Assembly (NCBI GenBank): GCA_035562735.1
Contig: DATMWB010000037.1
Coordinates: 1 to 28,454 of the forward strand
DNA length: 28,454 bases
Source of the DNA: UBA12158 sp035562735
Lineage (GTDB): Bacteria; Patescibacteriota; Microgenomatia; UBA12405
Direction: 5' to 3'
A program made the position numbers and the translations under genes. The notes under the pieces were generated by a model, which did not search any database, had not been told where the DNA came from, and was given only the letters and a program-made list of their open reading frames with translations. Positions 7,797-15,348 of the stretch are shown here, piece after piece. Within the stretch, counting starts at the first letter, position 1; every line of letters begins with the position of its first letter.

Positions 7797-8516
7797 TTAC
7801 TTATGAAATCCCTCTAAAATTTCTTGATCCTTTTTTATGACAAAAACTTTCCCTGTTTCTTTTGAGTAAATTATCTCCATAAATTTTTTGGCAATTTCTT
7901 TTGGATCCACCGACTCGTCAATATATTGTGGAAAAAATTTTCTATAACTATCTGTGGCTGTATCTGATGGTGATACACAATTTACTTTGATGTTTTTTTC
8001 TTTCAATTCATCTGCCAGCCCAATCGTAAAATCTTCAATCGCTCTTTTGGAAACATAGTAGGGGAGCCAGCCCTTGCCACCATTTTCAAAAGTTCCTGAC
8101 AAATTTATAATATCGCCGCCATTCATTAGCGGTAACAGTTTATTGACCATCAACATTGGTGAGACTATCCCCACTTCCATCGTATCCTTCAAAACTTTTT
8201 CATCAAATTTTTCAAAATCAATTCCTGCAAAAACTCCATCTTTACCATGCCAAATTCCGGCAATATTTGCGATTAAGTCAATATGATTTGTTTGGCTTTT
8301 TATATCCTCAATAAAGTCATCAATATCATCGAAATTAGATAAATCACATTCGTAAATTTTGGCCACTCCACCAACATCCTCAATCATTTTTTTTGTTTCG
8401 ATTAAACCATCAAGATTTCTTGCTACCAATCCGACTTCAAAATTATTTTTTGCTAATTCAATACCTACTTCACGGCCAATTCCCGTTGAAGCACCTGTAA
8501 CAATTGCATATTTCAT
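7797..8516 (-). CDS. Short-chain dehydrogenase/reductase
   Basis: 239 residues, classical SDR: TGASTGIG at residues 8-15 for NAD(P) binding, CDLSN (about 60-64) for the adenine ring, NIAG (variant of NNAG, about 85-88), NLSGTF with the catalytic Ser, and YYVSK with the catalytic Tyr and Lys (about 151-155). The Arg after strand 2 (VARN) favours NADPH. Substrate cannot be assigned. The ATG sits 5 bases after a minus-strand -10 TATAAT (8527-8522), a leaderless arrangement. A single-gene unit, back-to-back with folD at its 3' end. Confidence 0.92.
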   Translation of the reverse strand: MKYAIVTGASTGIGREVGIELAKNNFEVGLVARNLDGLIETKKMIEDVGGVAKIYECDLSNFDDIDDFIEDIKSQTNHIDLIANIAGIWHGKDGVFAGIDFEKFDEKVLKDTMEVGIVSPMLMVNKLLPLMNGGDIINLSGTFENGGKGWLPYYVSKRAIEDFTIGLADELKEKNIKVNCVSPSDTATDSYRKFFPQYIDESVDPKEIAKKFMEIIYSKETGKVFVIKKDQEILEGFHK

Positions 8517-8521
8517 TACAA

Positions 8522-8584
8522 ATTATATCTCACTCTCTCATATATTAATTATGAAAATGAGGCTAAGTAGGAACATGTTACAAT
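8522..8584. promoter_or_regulatory. Divergent promoters for the SDR and Nudix genes
   Basis: Minus-strand -10 TATAAT at 8527-8522 precedes the SDR ATG by 5 bases. Plus-strand extended -10 TGT-TACAAT at 8576-8584 precedes the Nudix ATG by 6 bases, placing the predicted +1 on the A of that ATG. Confidence 0.65.
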
Positions 8585-8590
8585 CGGGAA

Positions 8591-9016
8591 ATGACAGAAA
8601 AATTTCAAAAAGTTGCTGCCCATGCACTAATCATAAACAATGAAGGAAAATTTTTAGTTGCTCATCGATCTCTAAGTAATGATCATGAACCAGACAAATT
8701 TGATTTATTTGGCGGTACTGTCGAAATTGGGGAACATCTTCAAGAAGCATTAACAAGAGAAATATTTGAGGAAGCATCCATAAAAGTTGAAATATTAAAA
8801 CTAATTCATGGTTATGACTTCATGTCAGGAGAGTTCAGACATCAATTTCAACTTACTTATCTTTGTAAATATCTGGGTGGTGAAATCAAGTATGAAGCCA
8901 ATGACCATGACTCACATCGCTGGGTTACCCTTGAAGAATTAGATGCCATTCCAAATAAAATAGGATTTTTAAATTCTCTTTGTGCTGAAATGATTAAAAG
9001 GAGAGTTCATCTCTAA
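8591..9016 (+). CDS. Nudix hydrolase
   Basis: 141 residues. The Nudix box spans about residues 38-60 (GGTVEIGEH then ALTREIFEEASI): the Gly, the first Glu, and the REIFEE core for Mg2+ binding are all present, with Ser replacing the usual final Gly. The FDLFGGTVEIGE lead-in and LVAHRS strand are typical of enzymes cleaving nucleoside diphosphate derivatives or related compounds. Substrate unknown; house-cleaning of a damaged or excess nucleotide is the default inference. Start chosen because the -10 box places transcription initiation at this ATG. Its TAA interleaves with the stop of the facing VanW gene in CTAA. Confidence 0.92.
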   Translation: MTEKFQKVAAHALIINNEGKFLVAHRSLSNDHEPDKFDLFGGTVEIGEHLQEALTREIFEEASIKVEILKLIHGYDFMSGEFRHQFQLTYLCKYLGGEIKYEANDHDSHRWVTLEELDAIPNKIGFLNSLCAEMIKRRVHL

Positions 9017-10719
9017 TTTCCAGTACCCCGTCGATATACAGCCGCCCATGGGACATAGCTACTTGTAAAAGTTTTTTGATTTATAACTTCACCATTTCTG
9101 GTTACGGTCCAGTCAAAGGCTGTTTTAAGTCCAGGAATTCTTTGTTCATCTTGGACGACTTTACCAGCAGGAAGCGTCGGGTCATCAATCCACACATCAG
9201 GTGGAGGAGGTGCTGCACCCCATTGTTTATAGTTGCCAATTTCTGCCTTCCTTCCATCAGAAGTACCATATATTTCATATGTAAGTTTTTTGTTTACTCC
9301 ATCATAGTAGCTCTGAATGAGAACATAATGTTCTGTATCGTTAACAAAAGTTAAATCAGGTTTTGGTATAAATACTGTCGCATCAAAGCCCGGCTTTGTA
9401 TCTTCCTCGTAATAACTAACCCTATATGCGTGTGCTTGTCTGGAAGTAATATCAAGTCCTGCATCTAACATTGCTCTAAATAATGTTGTCGAGACCTGAC
9501 AAATTCCACCCCCAACATCAAGCTCAGTTTTTCCCTGTCTAATTACATAAGCTTTTTTGTACCCACTTTCTAAACTTACCTCGCCAAGACTTTTAATAAA
9601 GGAAAAAGTTTCATTTGGGGCCACCAAAACTCTATTGACAATCGATGCCCCCTTTTCAACATTAAAATTTCTGATGATACTACTATGTCGGAAACTCGAT
9701 GTCCCTTTTCCTAAAAGCTCTTTTATCCCCAAGTTGTTTACTTCACTGTTTTTTATCTTCGCTTCAGATTTTATTAGCGGAAGTTCAACTAAATTAGATT
9801 TTTCATTCGAATTTTCCCATATTGCGAAGTCTCTAATAATATTAATTTTCATCTTTTCCTCGTCAAGGTAATATCCCGGCCTATCAGGTAAAAACTCTAA
9901 AACCTTGCCGTTTTCAAACTTAAATGAGGCGTCCTGTGGATCTTTTTTTAGACTCTGACTAATGCTTGTCACATAATCATCAATTTTTAATTTTTGACAG
10001 CCACTTTCAAAATCAACCCAGCTTACCAGTGTTTTATCGTCGACAGTAATTTCCACTTCTGTATCTTGGAAAGTAACACTTTTTCCAATCAATTTCTTAG
10101 CTCTTTCCATGGCCCGCACCTCTTCTTCTTCTACTGGAAGCCTACCAACATTTTCGACGAATATTGTTGATCCAGTATTAATCTCATATTTTTTGATTTT
10201 TTCTATAATCAAATCTTTTAGTTTTATCTGATCAACAATACGCCCGATTTGTCCATCCTTTACACTCATTTTACCATTAAGAATAATTTCTGCAGGTATA
10301 AATGGTTTGTCGATTTGAGATGAAATCTCAGCTACTATTTGATTAACTTTTTCATCATCGTATTTTATTGTTAATTCAAAATCCTTATTTTCAAAAAAAT
10401 CTTTTATATATTTTCCGAAACCCTGCTTCAATCGTCGAAATAGAAGATTTGATGCCGTCTTCTCAAAATCAATAGTAGCTGAAATCGACGCTAGTTCAAC
10501 TGAAAAAATTCTATCGCCTTCAATTAGTTTTAATCTACCTTCCATTGGAAACTCACCTTGTAGTTTTGTCTCTATTTCAGTCTTACTTAGAAGTGAGTAA
10601 TCCCTACCTAAAACAGTTGTTTCTTTACCTGTTTTTCCAAAACCAAAAGCTAAAGGGGCCAATATTCCAGCAATTAATAAAAAAGAAAGGCTTATTACAA
10701 TTAAAACTTTGTTTTTCAT
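9013..10719 (-). CDS. VanW-family envelope protein with peptidoglycan-binding-like domains
   Basis: 568 residues. An N-terminal membrane segment (about 5-26) is followed by two repeats of the YoaR/PG_binding_4 type (about 85-290), then the VanW domain (about 335-470) with SSFRHSSIIRNFNVEKGASIVN split over a longer block, NETFSF, GGGICQVSTTLFRAML and SRQAHAYRVSYY. A C-terminal beta-rich region with PPPPD follows and could be a G5-like or wall-spanning element. Probably anchored and facing the cell wall; VanW has no agreed enzymatic activity, though the GGGICQ(V/I)ST motif is highly conserved. Its ATG overlaps the rnhA TGA (ATGA), so the two are translationally coupled although functionally unrelated. 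Confidence 0.9.
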   Translation of the reverse strand: MKNKVLIVISLSFLLIAGILAPLAFGFGKTGKETTVLGRDYSLLSKTEIETKLQGEFPMEGRLKLIEGDRIFSVELASISATIDFEKTASNLLFRRLKQGFGKYIKDFFENKDFELTIKYDDEKVNQIVAEISSQIDKPFIPAEIILNGKMSVKDGQIGRIVDQIKLKDLIIEKIKKYEINTGSTIFVENVGRLPVEEEEVRAMERAKKLIGKSVTFQDTEVEITVDDKTLVSWVDFESGCQKLKIDDYVTSISQSLKKDPQDASFKFENGKVLEFLPDRPGYYLDEEKMKINIIRDFAIWENSNEKSNLVELPLIKSEAKIKNSEVNNLGIKELLGKGTSSFRHSSIIRNFNVEKGASIVNRVLVAPNETFSFIKSLGEVSLESGYKKAYVIRQGKTELDVGGGICQVSTTLFRAMLDAGLDITSRQAHAYRVSYYEEDTKPGFDATVFIPKPDLTFVNDTEHYVLIQSYYDGVNKKLTYEIYGTSDGRKAEIGNYKQWGAAPPPPDVWIDDPTLPAGKVVQDEQRIPGLKTAFDWTVTRNGEVINQKTFTSSYVPWAAVYRRGTGN

Positions 10720-11117
10720 TTTTTTCTGTCCATGGCCAAATTTGCCAAAGCATCGGCCTTTGAATTGTATTCTCTTCTGATTTCATTAAATTCTATTTGT
10801 TTTCCATCACATAAATTTTGAGCTACACTCCATAATTTTTTTAGATGTTGTGCTTTAACTTTATAAACACCTTTCATCTGTCTAACCAATAATTGTGAAT
10901 CAGAATTAATTTCAATTTCAGCCTCTGGTGCATTTCCATCTATCCAATTCAACGCTCCAATCAATCCCATGTACTCCGCCTCATTATTTGTTTTTATACC
11001 CAAAAATCTACCTTCTTCAAATATCTTTTTTTTATTTTCATCTTCAATATAAAATCCATATCCAGCTATACCAGGATTTCCTCTTGCTCCACCATCAGTA
11101 AACACCTTTAACTTCAT
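10716..11117 (-). CDS. rnhA: Ribonuclease HI
   Basis: Degrades RNA in RNA-DNA hybrids. 133 residues, the short RNase HI form without a hybrid-binding domain. Catalytic residues are visible: Asp8 in FTDGGARGNPG, Glu in TNNEAEYMGLIGAL, Asp in INSDSQLLVRQM and Asp in YNSKADALANLA. The KAQH segment with basic residues corresponds to the substrate-binding protrusion region. A -10-like TATGAT ends 5 bases before the ATG, and the ZIP gene stop is 7 bases upstream, so it may be both co-transcribed with that gene and transcribed alone. Confidence 0.95.
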   Translation of the reverse strand: MKLKVFTDGGARGNPGIAGYGFYIEDENKKKIFEEGRFLGIKTNNEAEYMGLIGALNWIDGNAPEAEIEINSDSQLLVRQMKGVYKVKAQHLKKLWSVAQNLCDGKQIEFNEIRREYNSKADALANLAMDRKK

Positions 11118-11123
11118 TACTTA

Positions 11124-11855
11124 TCATACCAAAAAAATCATAATCCCCACACCAAAAGAGACCGTTATAAGTTGCCACACACTTTCTCCAATTTTACTTT
11201 GATGACGGTGTAATTCAGGTATTAGGTCAGAAGCAGCCAAGTAAATAAACCCTCCCGCAGCCATTCCCATGAGTTCACCACTTACACTTATCCTATTTCC
11301 CAAAACCCACACACATAACACGCCAACAACGCTGAAAAATGCCGATATTAAATTCATTATAACCGCCTTTCTCAACCCCAGTCCACTATGCATTAGAATA
11401 GCCAAGTCTCCTATCTCTTGGGGAATTTCATGAAGCATAACCGCTAGAGAAGTTGTCAATCCTATTGACGGACTCACCATGAAGCTACCTCCAATTATTA
11501 ATCCATCAATTAGATTGTGTATAGAATCTGCCGCCAAGCTCATACCTGCCAAATGTTCTCCTTCGTGACAGTCTACATTATGACAATGCCTCCATTTCAA
11601 TATTTTTTCTAAAATAAAAAACAACAAAAATCCAAATATTGTCATCAGGCCTGATTTATAAAATCCAATAATTTCAGTAGATTCAGGAATTAGATGTAAA
11701 AATGCATCACCAAGTAAAGCTCCAACTGCTACCCCAACTAAAGCTAGTACATCTCTTTTTAGATTTTTTTTCCTCGTGTTCAAAAAAAATATTCCAATCA
11801 CAGAAATAAAACTTAACAACAACGAAGCAGTAATTGCCATTAGTATTGGATTCAT
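11124..11855 (-). CDS. ZIP-family divalent metal transporter
   Basis: 243 residues and about 7-8 hydrophobic helices. The ZIP signature residues are seen in HNLIDGLIIGGSF (helix 4) and MLHEIPQEIGDLAI (helix 5), together with DAFLHLIPES in helix 2. A short His/Cys-rich loop (KWRHCHNVDCHEGEH) between helices 3 and 4 is the usual cytosolic metal-sensing segment. Predicted to import zinc or a related divalent ion. An ATG at 11864 overlaps the -10 TAAAAT (11868-11863), so the start is placed at the ATG at 11855 (MNPILMA), one base from the predicted transcription start. Confidence 0.92.
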   Translation of the reverse strand: MNPILMAITASLLLSFISVIGIFFLNTRKKNLKRDVLALVGVAVGALLGDAFLHLIPESTEIIGFYKSGLMTIFGFLLFFILEKILKWRHCHNVDCHEGEHLAGMSLAADSIHNLIDGLIIGGSFMVSPSIGLTTSLAVMLHEIPQEIGDLAILMHSGLGLRKAVIMNLISAFFSVVGVLCVWVLGNRISVSGELMGMAAGGFIYLAASDLIPELHRHQSKIGESVWQLITVSFGVGIMIFLV

Positions 11856-11862
11856 GGGCCCC

Positions 11863-11899
11863 ATTTTACTTCATTTTTTCTCGTTTAGCCAGTTATAAT
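11863..11899. promoter_or_regulatory. Divergent promoters for the ZIP and solute-binding protein genes
   Basis: Minus-strand -10 TAAAAT at 11868-11863 lies 7 bases before the ZIP ATG at 11855. Plus-strand -10 TATAAT at 11894-11899 lies 5 bases before the GTG at 11905. Both predict leaderless mRNAs. Confidence 0.65.
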
Positions 11900-11904
11900 A
11901 GTAT

Positions 11905-13392
11905 GTGGAATCAAATGACTTTCAATCACCATTACCACCTCGTCGAGTTACAGTTGCGGATGTAGAAATCCCCACACCATCTTCAAATCAAGAAGAGTCT
12001 TCACAGGTAACAGTAAGCACCCCCATCAAAAAAGCGTCAAAAAAACCACCCCTACTCATATTTATCCTCATTGGAGTTATTCTCATTGCCCTAGCTCTAC
12101 TAACAATGTTTGTAATTATTCCATCTGTAAAAAATAAAAACACCGCTCCGATTACTATTACCTATTGGGGTTTATGGGAAGACTCAAGCATAATTGATGG
12201 GATAATTTCTGACTTTGAAACAAAAAATCCTGGGATAAAAATTAATTATAAAAAAAGTGACAAAACCGACTATCGAAGTCGACTTGCAGGTCGTCTCTTA
12301 AAGGATCCAGAAATTGAGGAAGTTCCTGACATTTTTAGAATACACTCTTCGTGGTTTCCTATGTTTGATGGTATGCTTGCCCCAGTCCCAGCAGCCACTG
12401 TTACCAACCTCTCTCTTGAACAAGACTACTATGATGTATACAAAAAAGACCTAAAAATAGGTAATTCATATTATGCAATTCCGTTGATGTATGATGGCTT
12501 AGTCCTTTTTTATAACAAAGATTTGATACAAAAAGCCGGTGTCGAGCTTCCAAAATCATGGTGGGATTTACAGACAACGGGTGCCAAGTTAACAGTTCGA
12601 GATGAAGCTGGAAATATCCAAATTGCTGGCGTTGCCATGGGTCTAACCGACAATGTTGATCATTGGAGTGATATTGTTGGCTTACTTTTAAGACAAAATA
12701 GTGCGAATATTCTATTAGATACTCCAGAAAACGACACAAAAATCAAGGATGTTATCTCTTACTATATAAATTTTAGAAATAAATATCGGACTTGGGATGA
12801 AACTTTACCCCCCTCAACCCAACTTTTTGCCCAGGGTAAACTTGCATTTTATATTGCTCCCTCCTGGAGAGTATTTAATATTGAAGAGATAAACCCAAAC
12901 CTTTCCTTTGAAATTACCTCCATACCCCAGTTACCTACACTTCAAGACATCTCAGCTTCTACCAGTGATCCAACTGCCAATCTCACCAATATTCATTGGG
13001 CTACCTATTGGGTTGAAGCTGTAAACTCCAAGAGTAAACACCAAAAAGAGGCCTGGAAGTTTTTAGAGTTTTTATCTTCAAAAGAATCCTTAGAAAAAAT
13101 GTACAGTACCGCTTCTCAAATTCGCAGTTTTGGTGAGATATATCCAAGAAAAAGTTTAGCTGACAAATTAAGCTCAAATTCCAAGCTTAAACCATTTCTG
13201 GATTCTGCCAACAATGCCCAAAGTGGTTACTTGTCTTCATTTACTCATGATGCTGGTATGAATTCAGAGTTTAGTAAATATTTTAATGATGCCATTAATG
13301 GTTTAGCCCTAAACAACAGTGATTCAACTGATGTTATGACCGCTCTCAAAAACGGTCTAAATCAAGTAATTCAAAAATATCACCTAAAATGA
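11905..13392 (+). CDS. Membrane-anchored extracellular solute-binding protein (SBP family 1)
   Basis: 495 residues. An unusual N-terminus: about 48 polar, Pro/Ser-rich residues expected in the cytoplasm, then one helix (PLLIFILIGVILIALALLTMFVIIP split across 49-73), then a type 1 solute-binding domain (TITYWGLWEDSSIIDGIISDFE, NKDLIQKAGVELPKSWWDL, GKLAFYIAPSW, WVEAVNSKS..KEAWKFLEFLSSKES). Relatives bind sugars for ABC importers, normally as lipoproteins; this one is anchored by a signal-anchor helix and no permease or ATPase gene is adjacent. The GTG start is selected by the -10 TATAAT at 11894-11899; an ATG two bases earlier is out of frame. Its TGA overlaps the tpiA ATG. Confidence 0.9.
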   Translation: MESNDFQSPLPPRRVTVADVEIPTPSSNQEESSQVTVSTPIKKASKKPPLLIFILIGVILIALALLTMFVIIPSVKNKNTAPITITYWGLWEDSSIIDGIISDFETKNPGIKINYKKSDKTDYRSRLAGRLLKDPEIEEVPDIFRIHSSWFPMFDGMLAPVPAATVTNLSLEQDYYDVYKKDLKIGNSYYAIPLMYDGLVLFYNKDLIQKAGVELPKSWWDLQTTGAKLTVRDEAGNIQIAGVAMGLTDNVDHWSDIVGLLLRQNSANILLDTPENDTKIKDVISYYINFRNKYRTWDETLPPSTQLFAQGKLAFYIAPSWRVFNIEEINPNLSFEITSIPQLPTLQDISASTSDPTANLTNIHWATYWVEAVNSKSKHQKEAWKFLEFLSSKESLEKMYSTASQIRSFGEIYPRKSLADKLSSNSKLKPFLDSANNAQSGYLSSFTHDAGMNSEFSKYFNDAINGLALNNSDSTDVMTALKNGLNQVIQKYHLK

Positions 13393-14048
13393 TTCTTATA
13401 AACTTTAAAATTTATCAAGAAACCTTCGGTAAAAACGCCCTAGAGTTAAGTAAAATTATCAAAGAGGTCTCAGATAACCATAAAATTAGAATTGTTGTCA
13501 GTACTTCAGCTCTTGATGCTTGTACCGTAATCAAAGAAACTGGAGCTGAGGTATGGTTACAAAATGTTGATGAATATCTCGACGGCAAACATACAGGTTG
13601 GATTTCAACCAAACAGGCTTACGATTTGGGTATCAAAGGTAGTTTAATAAATCACTCAGAACACAAAATTCCAAAAGGTAAAATTGCCAAGATAATAAAA
13701 ACAAAACCATCGGGCTTTGAAGTTATGTGTTGCGTCTCCTCGGTGGGTCAAATCAAAAGTTGGACTAACAAATTAAAACCAGAGTGGGTTTTATATGAAC
13801 CTCCAGAACTTATTGCTAGCAAGGATAAATCTGTAGCCACAGAAAACCCAAATATAATCATGTCAGCAGCAAAAGCCTTAGGTGGAACTAAGTTATTAGT
13901 TGGTGCTGGTGTAAAAAACAAACAGGATGTTGAAGTTAGCCTAAAAATGGGCGCAAAAGGCGTTGGTTTGTCAAGTGCCTTTGTTTTAAGTCAGAATCCA
14001 AAATCACTACTTGAGGAAATTGCCTCAGGTTTTGATGGTATAATTTAA
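13389..14048 (+). CDS. tpiA: Triosephosphate isomerase, archaeal-type short form
   Basis: Interconverts dihydroxyacetone phosphate and glyceraldehyde 3-phosphate. 219 residues, against about 250 for bacterial and about 220-228 for archaeal enzymes. Catalytic residues: Asn5 and Lys7 in INFKIY, His89 in LINHSEH, and Glu137 in YEPPELIA; GAGV (172-175) is part of the phosphate site. The YEPPELI block, the NHSEH (not GHSERR) block and the missing loop segments match archaeal TIM. The ATG overlaps the stop of the solute-binding protein (ATGA), so it relies on coupling; no Shine-Dalgarno is visible. In an otherwise bacterial neighbourhood this implies old transfer from archaea or a shared CPR/archaeal form. 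Confidence 0.92.
   Translation: MILINFKIYQETFGKNALELSKIIKEVSDNHKIRIVVSTSALDACTVIKETGAEVWLQNVDEYLDGKHTGWISTKQAYDLGIKGSLINHSEHKIPKGKIAKIIKTKPSGFEVMCCVSSVGQIKSWTNKLKPEWVLYEPPELIASKDKSVATENPNIIMSAAKALGGTKLLVGAGVKNKQDVEVSLKMGAKGVGLSSAFVLSQNPKSLLEEIASGFDGII
14039..14044 (+). promoter_or_regulatory. -10 box for the SPFH gene inside the end of tpiA
   Basis: Perfect TATAAT overlapping the last codons of tpiA. Predicted start near 14051, giving a leader of about 4 nt before the ATG at 14055. The SPFH gene may therefore be transcribed separately from tpiA. Confidence 0.5.
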
Positions 14049-14054
14049 GAACTT

Positions 14055-14768
14055 ATGGCATCTATTGATAATCTTCTTGTGTCACTCTTTGTTGATGAAA
14101 TAGTCGGTGGATTTATTGTAACTATTCCCCCTGGACATGTCGGATGTATTTATGACATTTTTCGTGGAGTTATCAAAAATGTTTGGTATCCAGGGATGCA
14201 TTTTAAGATTCCCATCATTCACCGAGTCAAGCTTTTTAATGCCCAGTTGATTGAATACACAATTGCCAAAGATGTCTTTCTAAAAGAAAACAAAGAAATT
14301 ATGGGAGATGAGCTTATTCATGCTGTGACCGCTGATAACAAATTTGTCGCAGTAGAAGCTACAGTTTTAATCAAGCTTGATACTGAAAGATTACCAGAGA
14401 TATGGCAAAATATTGGTGAAAACTTTGTTTCGAAAGTCGTCAGACCCGTAACCAGAAGTCGGATTCGAAAGGTTTTAACCAATCACACTCTTGTAAAGTC
14501 ACTGTCCACCGACAGAAGTCTTATTGAAGATGAAGTTAAGCAAGAACTTCGTGATTCCCTGACCCAACATGGACTTTTTGTGGAAAATTTTTATTTAAGT
14601 TCACTTACCCCAATCGATGCTCCATTAAATATGAGTGACAATCCAGAACTTCCAAAGGACGCTGAAGAAATAAAAAGTGAAAGACTTATTTCTGGACTCC
14701 ACACAGACTTAACCCCCACACCTTCTGAACCCCAAACTCAGACAAGATCCTCCGTGCCTCACACATAG
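14055..14768 (+). CDS. SPFH/Band 7 (stomatin-prohibitin) domain protein
   Basis: 237 residues. A short hydrophobic N-terminus (EIVGGFIVTIPPGHVGCIYD) leads into the SPFH domain: DIFRGVIKNVWYPGMHFKIPII, then TADNKFVAVEATVLIKLD, VRPVTRSRIRKVL and a helical stretch to about residue 190. SPFH proteins oligomerise on membranes and organise microdomains or regulate proteases. No long coiled-coil tail is present; instead the protein ends in a polar, Pro/Thr/Gln-rich tail (TPTPSEPQTQTR). The last 83 bases of the gene overlap the 3' end of comF on the opposite strand. No nfeD or protease gene is adjacent. Confidence 0.85.
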   Translation: MASIDNLLVSLFVDEIVGGFIVTIPPGHVGCIYDIFRGVIKNVWYPGMHFKIPIIHRVKLFNAQLIEYTIAKDVFLKENKEIMGDELIHAVTADNKFVAVEATVLIKLDTERLPEIWQNIGENFVSKVVRPVTRSRIRKVLTNHTLVKSLSTDRSLIEDEVKQELRDSLTQHGLFVENFYLSSLTPIDAPLNMSDNPELPKDAEEIKSERLISGLHTDLTPTPSEPQTQTRSSVPHT

Positions 14769-15327
14769 TTGCTCCACTTGTAATTACATCATCGACTAGA
14801 ACGATATTTTTCGGAATCTCCATTTTTAAACCAACTTTAAAGACATTTTTTATATTAATTTTTCTTATTTGACGATTTCTTATGGAAGCTTGGTTTTTGC
14901 CTCCAGTATTACGACATAAGATCATGCGCACTGTCAAATTTAACATTCTCGCTAAGTGTTTTGTTAATAATTCACTCTGATTATATCCTCGCCATTTTTC
15001 CCGTTGCGAAAAAAGCGGAATAGGCACCAAAACAAACTTTTCTTTTTGCCAATATCTAGTAATATTTGGATAATTTACTTTTAATTTTTTATTCATTAGC
15101 TCCGCCATTTCTTTAACCGGATCACTAATAAATTCATACTTAATTTTTTCAATGATTTCTTTTATTAAACCATCATATTTATATACTGATATCAGTCCTT
15201 CAAAGCCACTTCTATTACTTAAATGGCCATTTTTTAAGGTATTTTCACACAAGTTACACAAGTAATTATCACCTTTCTGACAACCAAAACAATTTTTTGG
15301 AAACAACCAATCAATTATCAAAGACAT
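14686..15327 (-). CDS. comF: ComF-family phosphoribosyltransferase-like protein
   Basis: 213 residues. An N-terminal zinc ribbon with Cys13, Cys16, Cys24 and Cys27 (CFGCQKGDNYLCNLC) is followed by YDGLIKEIIEKIKYEF, the conserved VPIPLFSQREKWRGYNQSELL block split over two strands, then the PRPP-binding loop VLVDDVITSGATM (about 173-185). ComF proteins take part in natural DNA uptake; the exact role in CPR is inferred. The end matches the family, so the 83-base antisense overlap with the SPFH gene looks genuine. A -10 TACAAT at 15339-15334 puts the predicted transcription start on the ATG. Confidence 0.93.
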   Translation of the reverse strand: MSLIIDWLFPKNCFGCQKGDNYLCNLCENTLKNGHLSNRSGFEGLISVYKYDGLIKEIIEKIKYEFISDPVKEMAELMNKKLKVNYPNITRYWQKEKFVLVPIPLFSQREKWRGYNQSELLTKHLARMLNLTVRMILCRNTGGKNQASIRNRQIRKINIKNVFKVGLKMEIPKNIVLVDDVITSGATMCEARRILSEFGVQKVWGLSLCGVQK

Positions 15328-15333
15328 ATATTA

Positions 15334-15343
15334 ATTGTAGAAT
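15334..15343. promoter_or_regulatory. Overlapping bidirectional -10 elements (comF and 15349 gene)
   Basis: Ten bases hold two outward -10 boxes sharing two bases: TACAAT on the minus strand (15339-15334) and TAGAAT on the plus strand (15338-15343). Each is 5-6 bases before a start codon. The polymerases could not occupy both at once, and each -35 region would fall within the opposite gene's coding sequence. Confidence 0.6.
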
Positions 15344-15348
15344 AATAT

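Noticed and set aside
9076..9871. Plus-strand frames opposite the VanW gene
   Set aside because: They are antisense shadows of a well-supported coding sequence with conserved VanW motifs.
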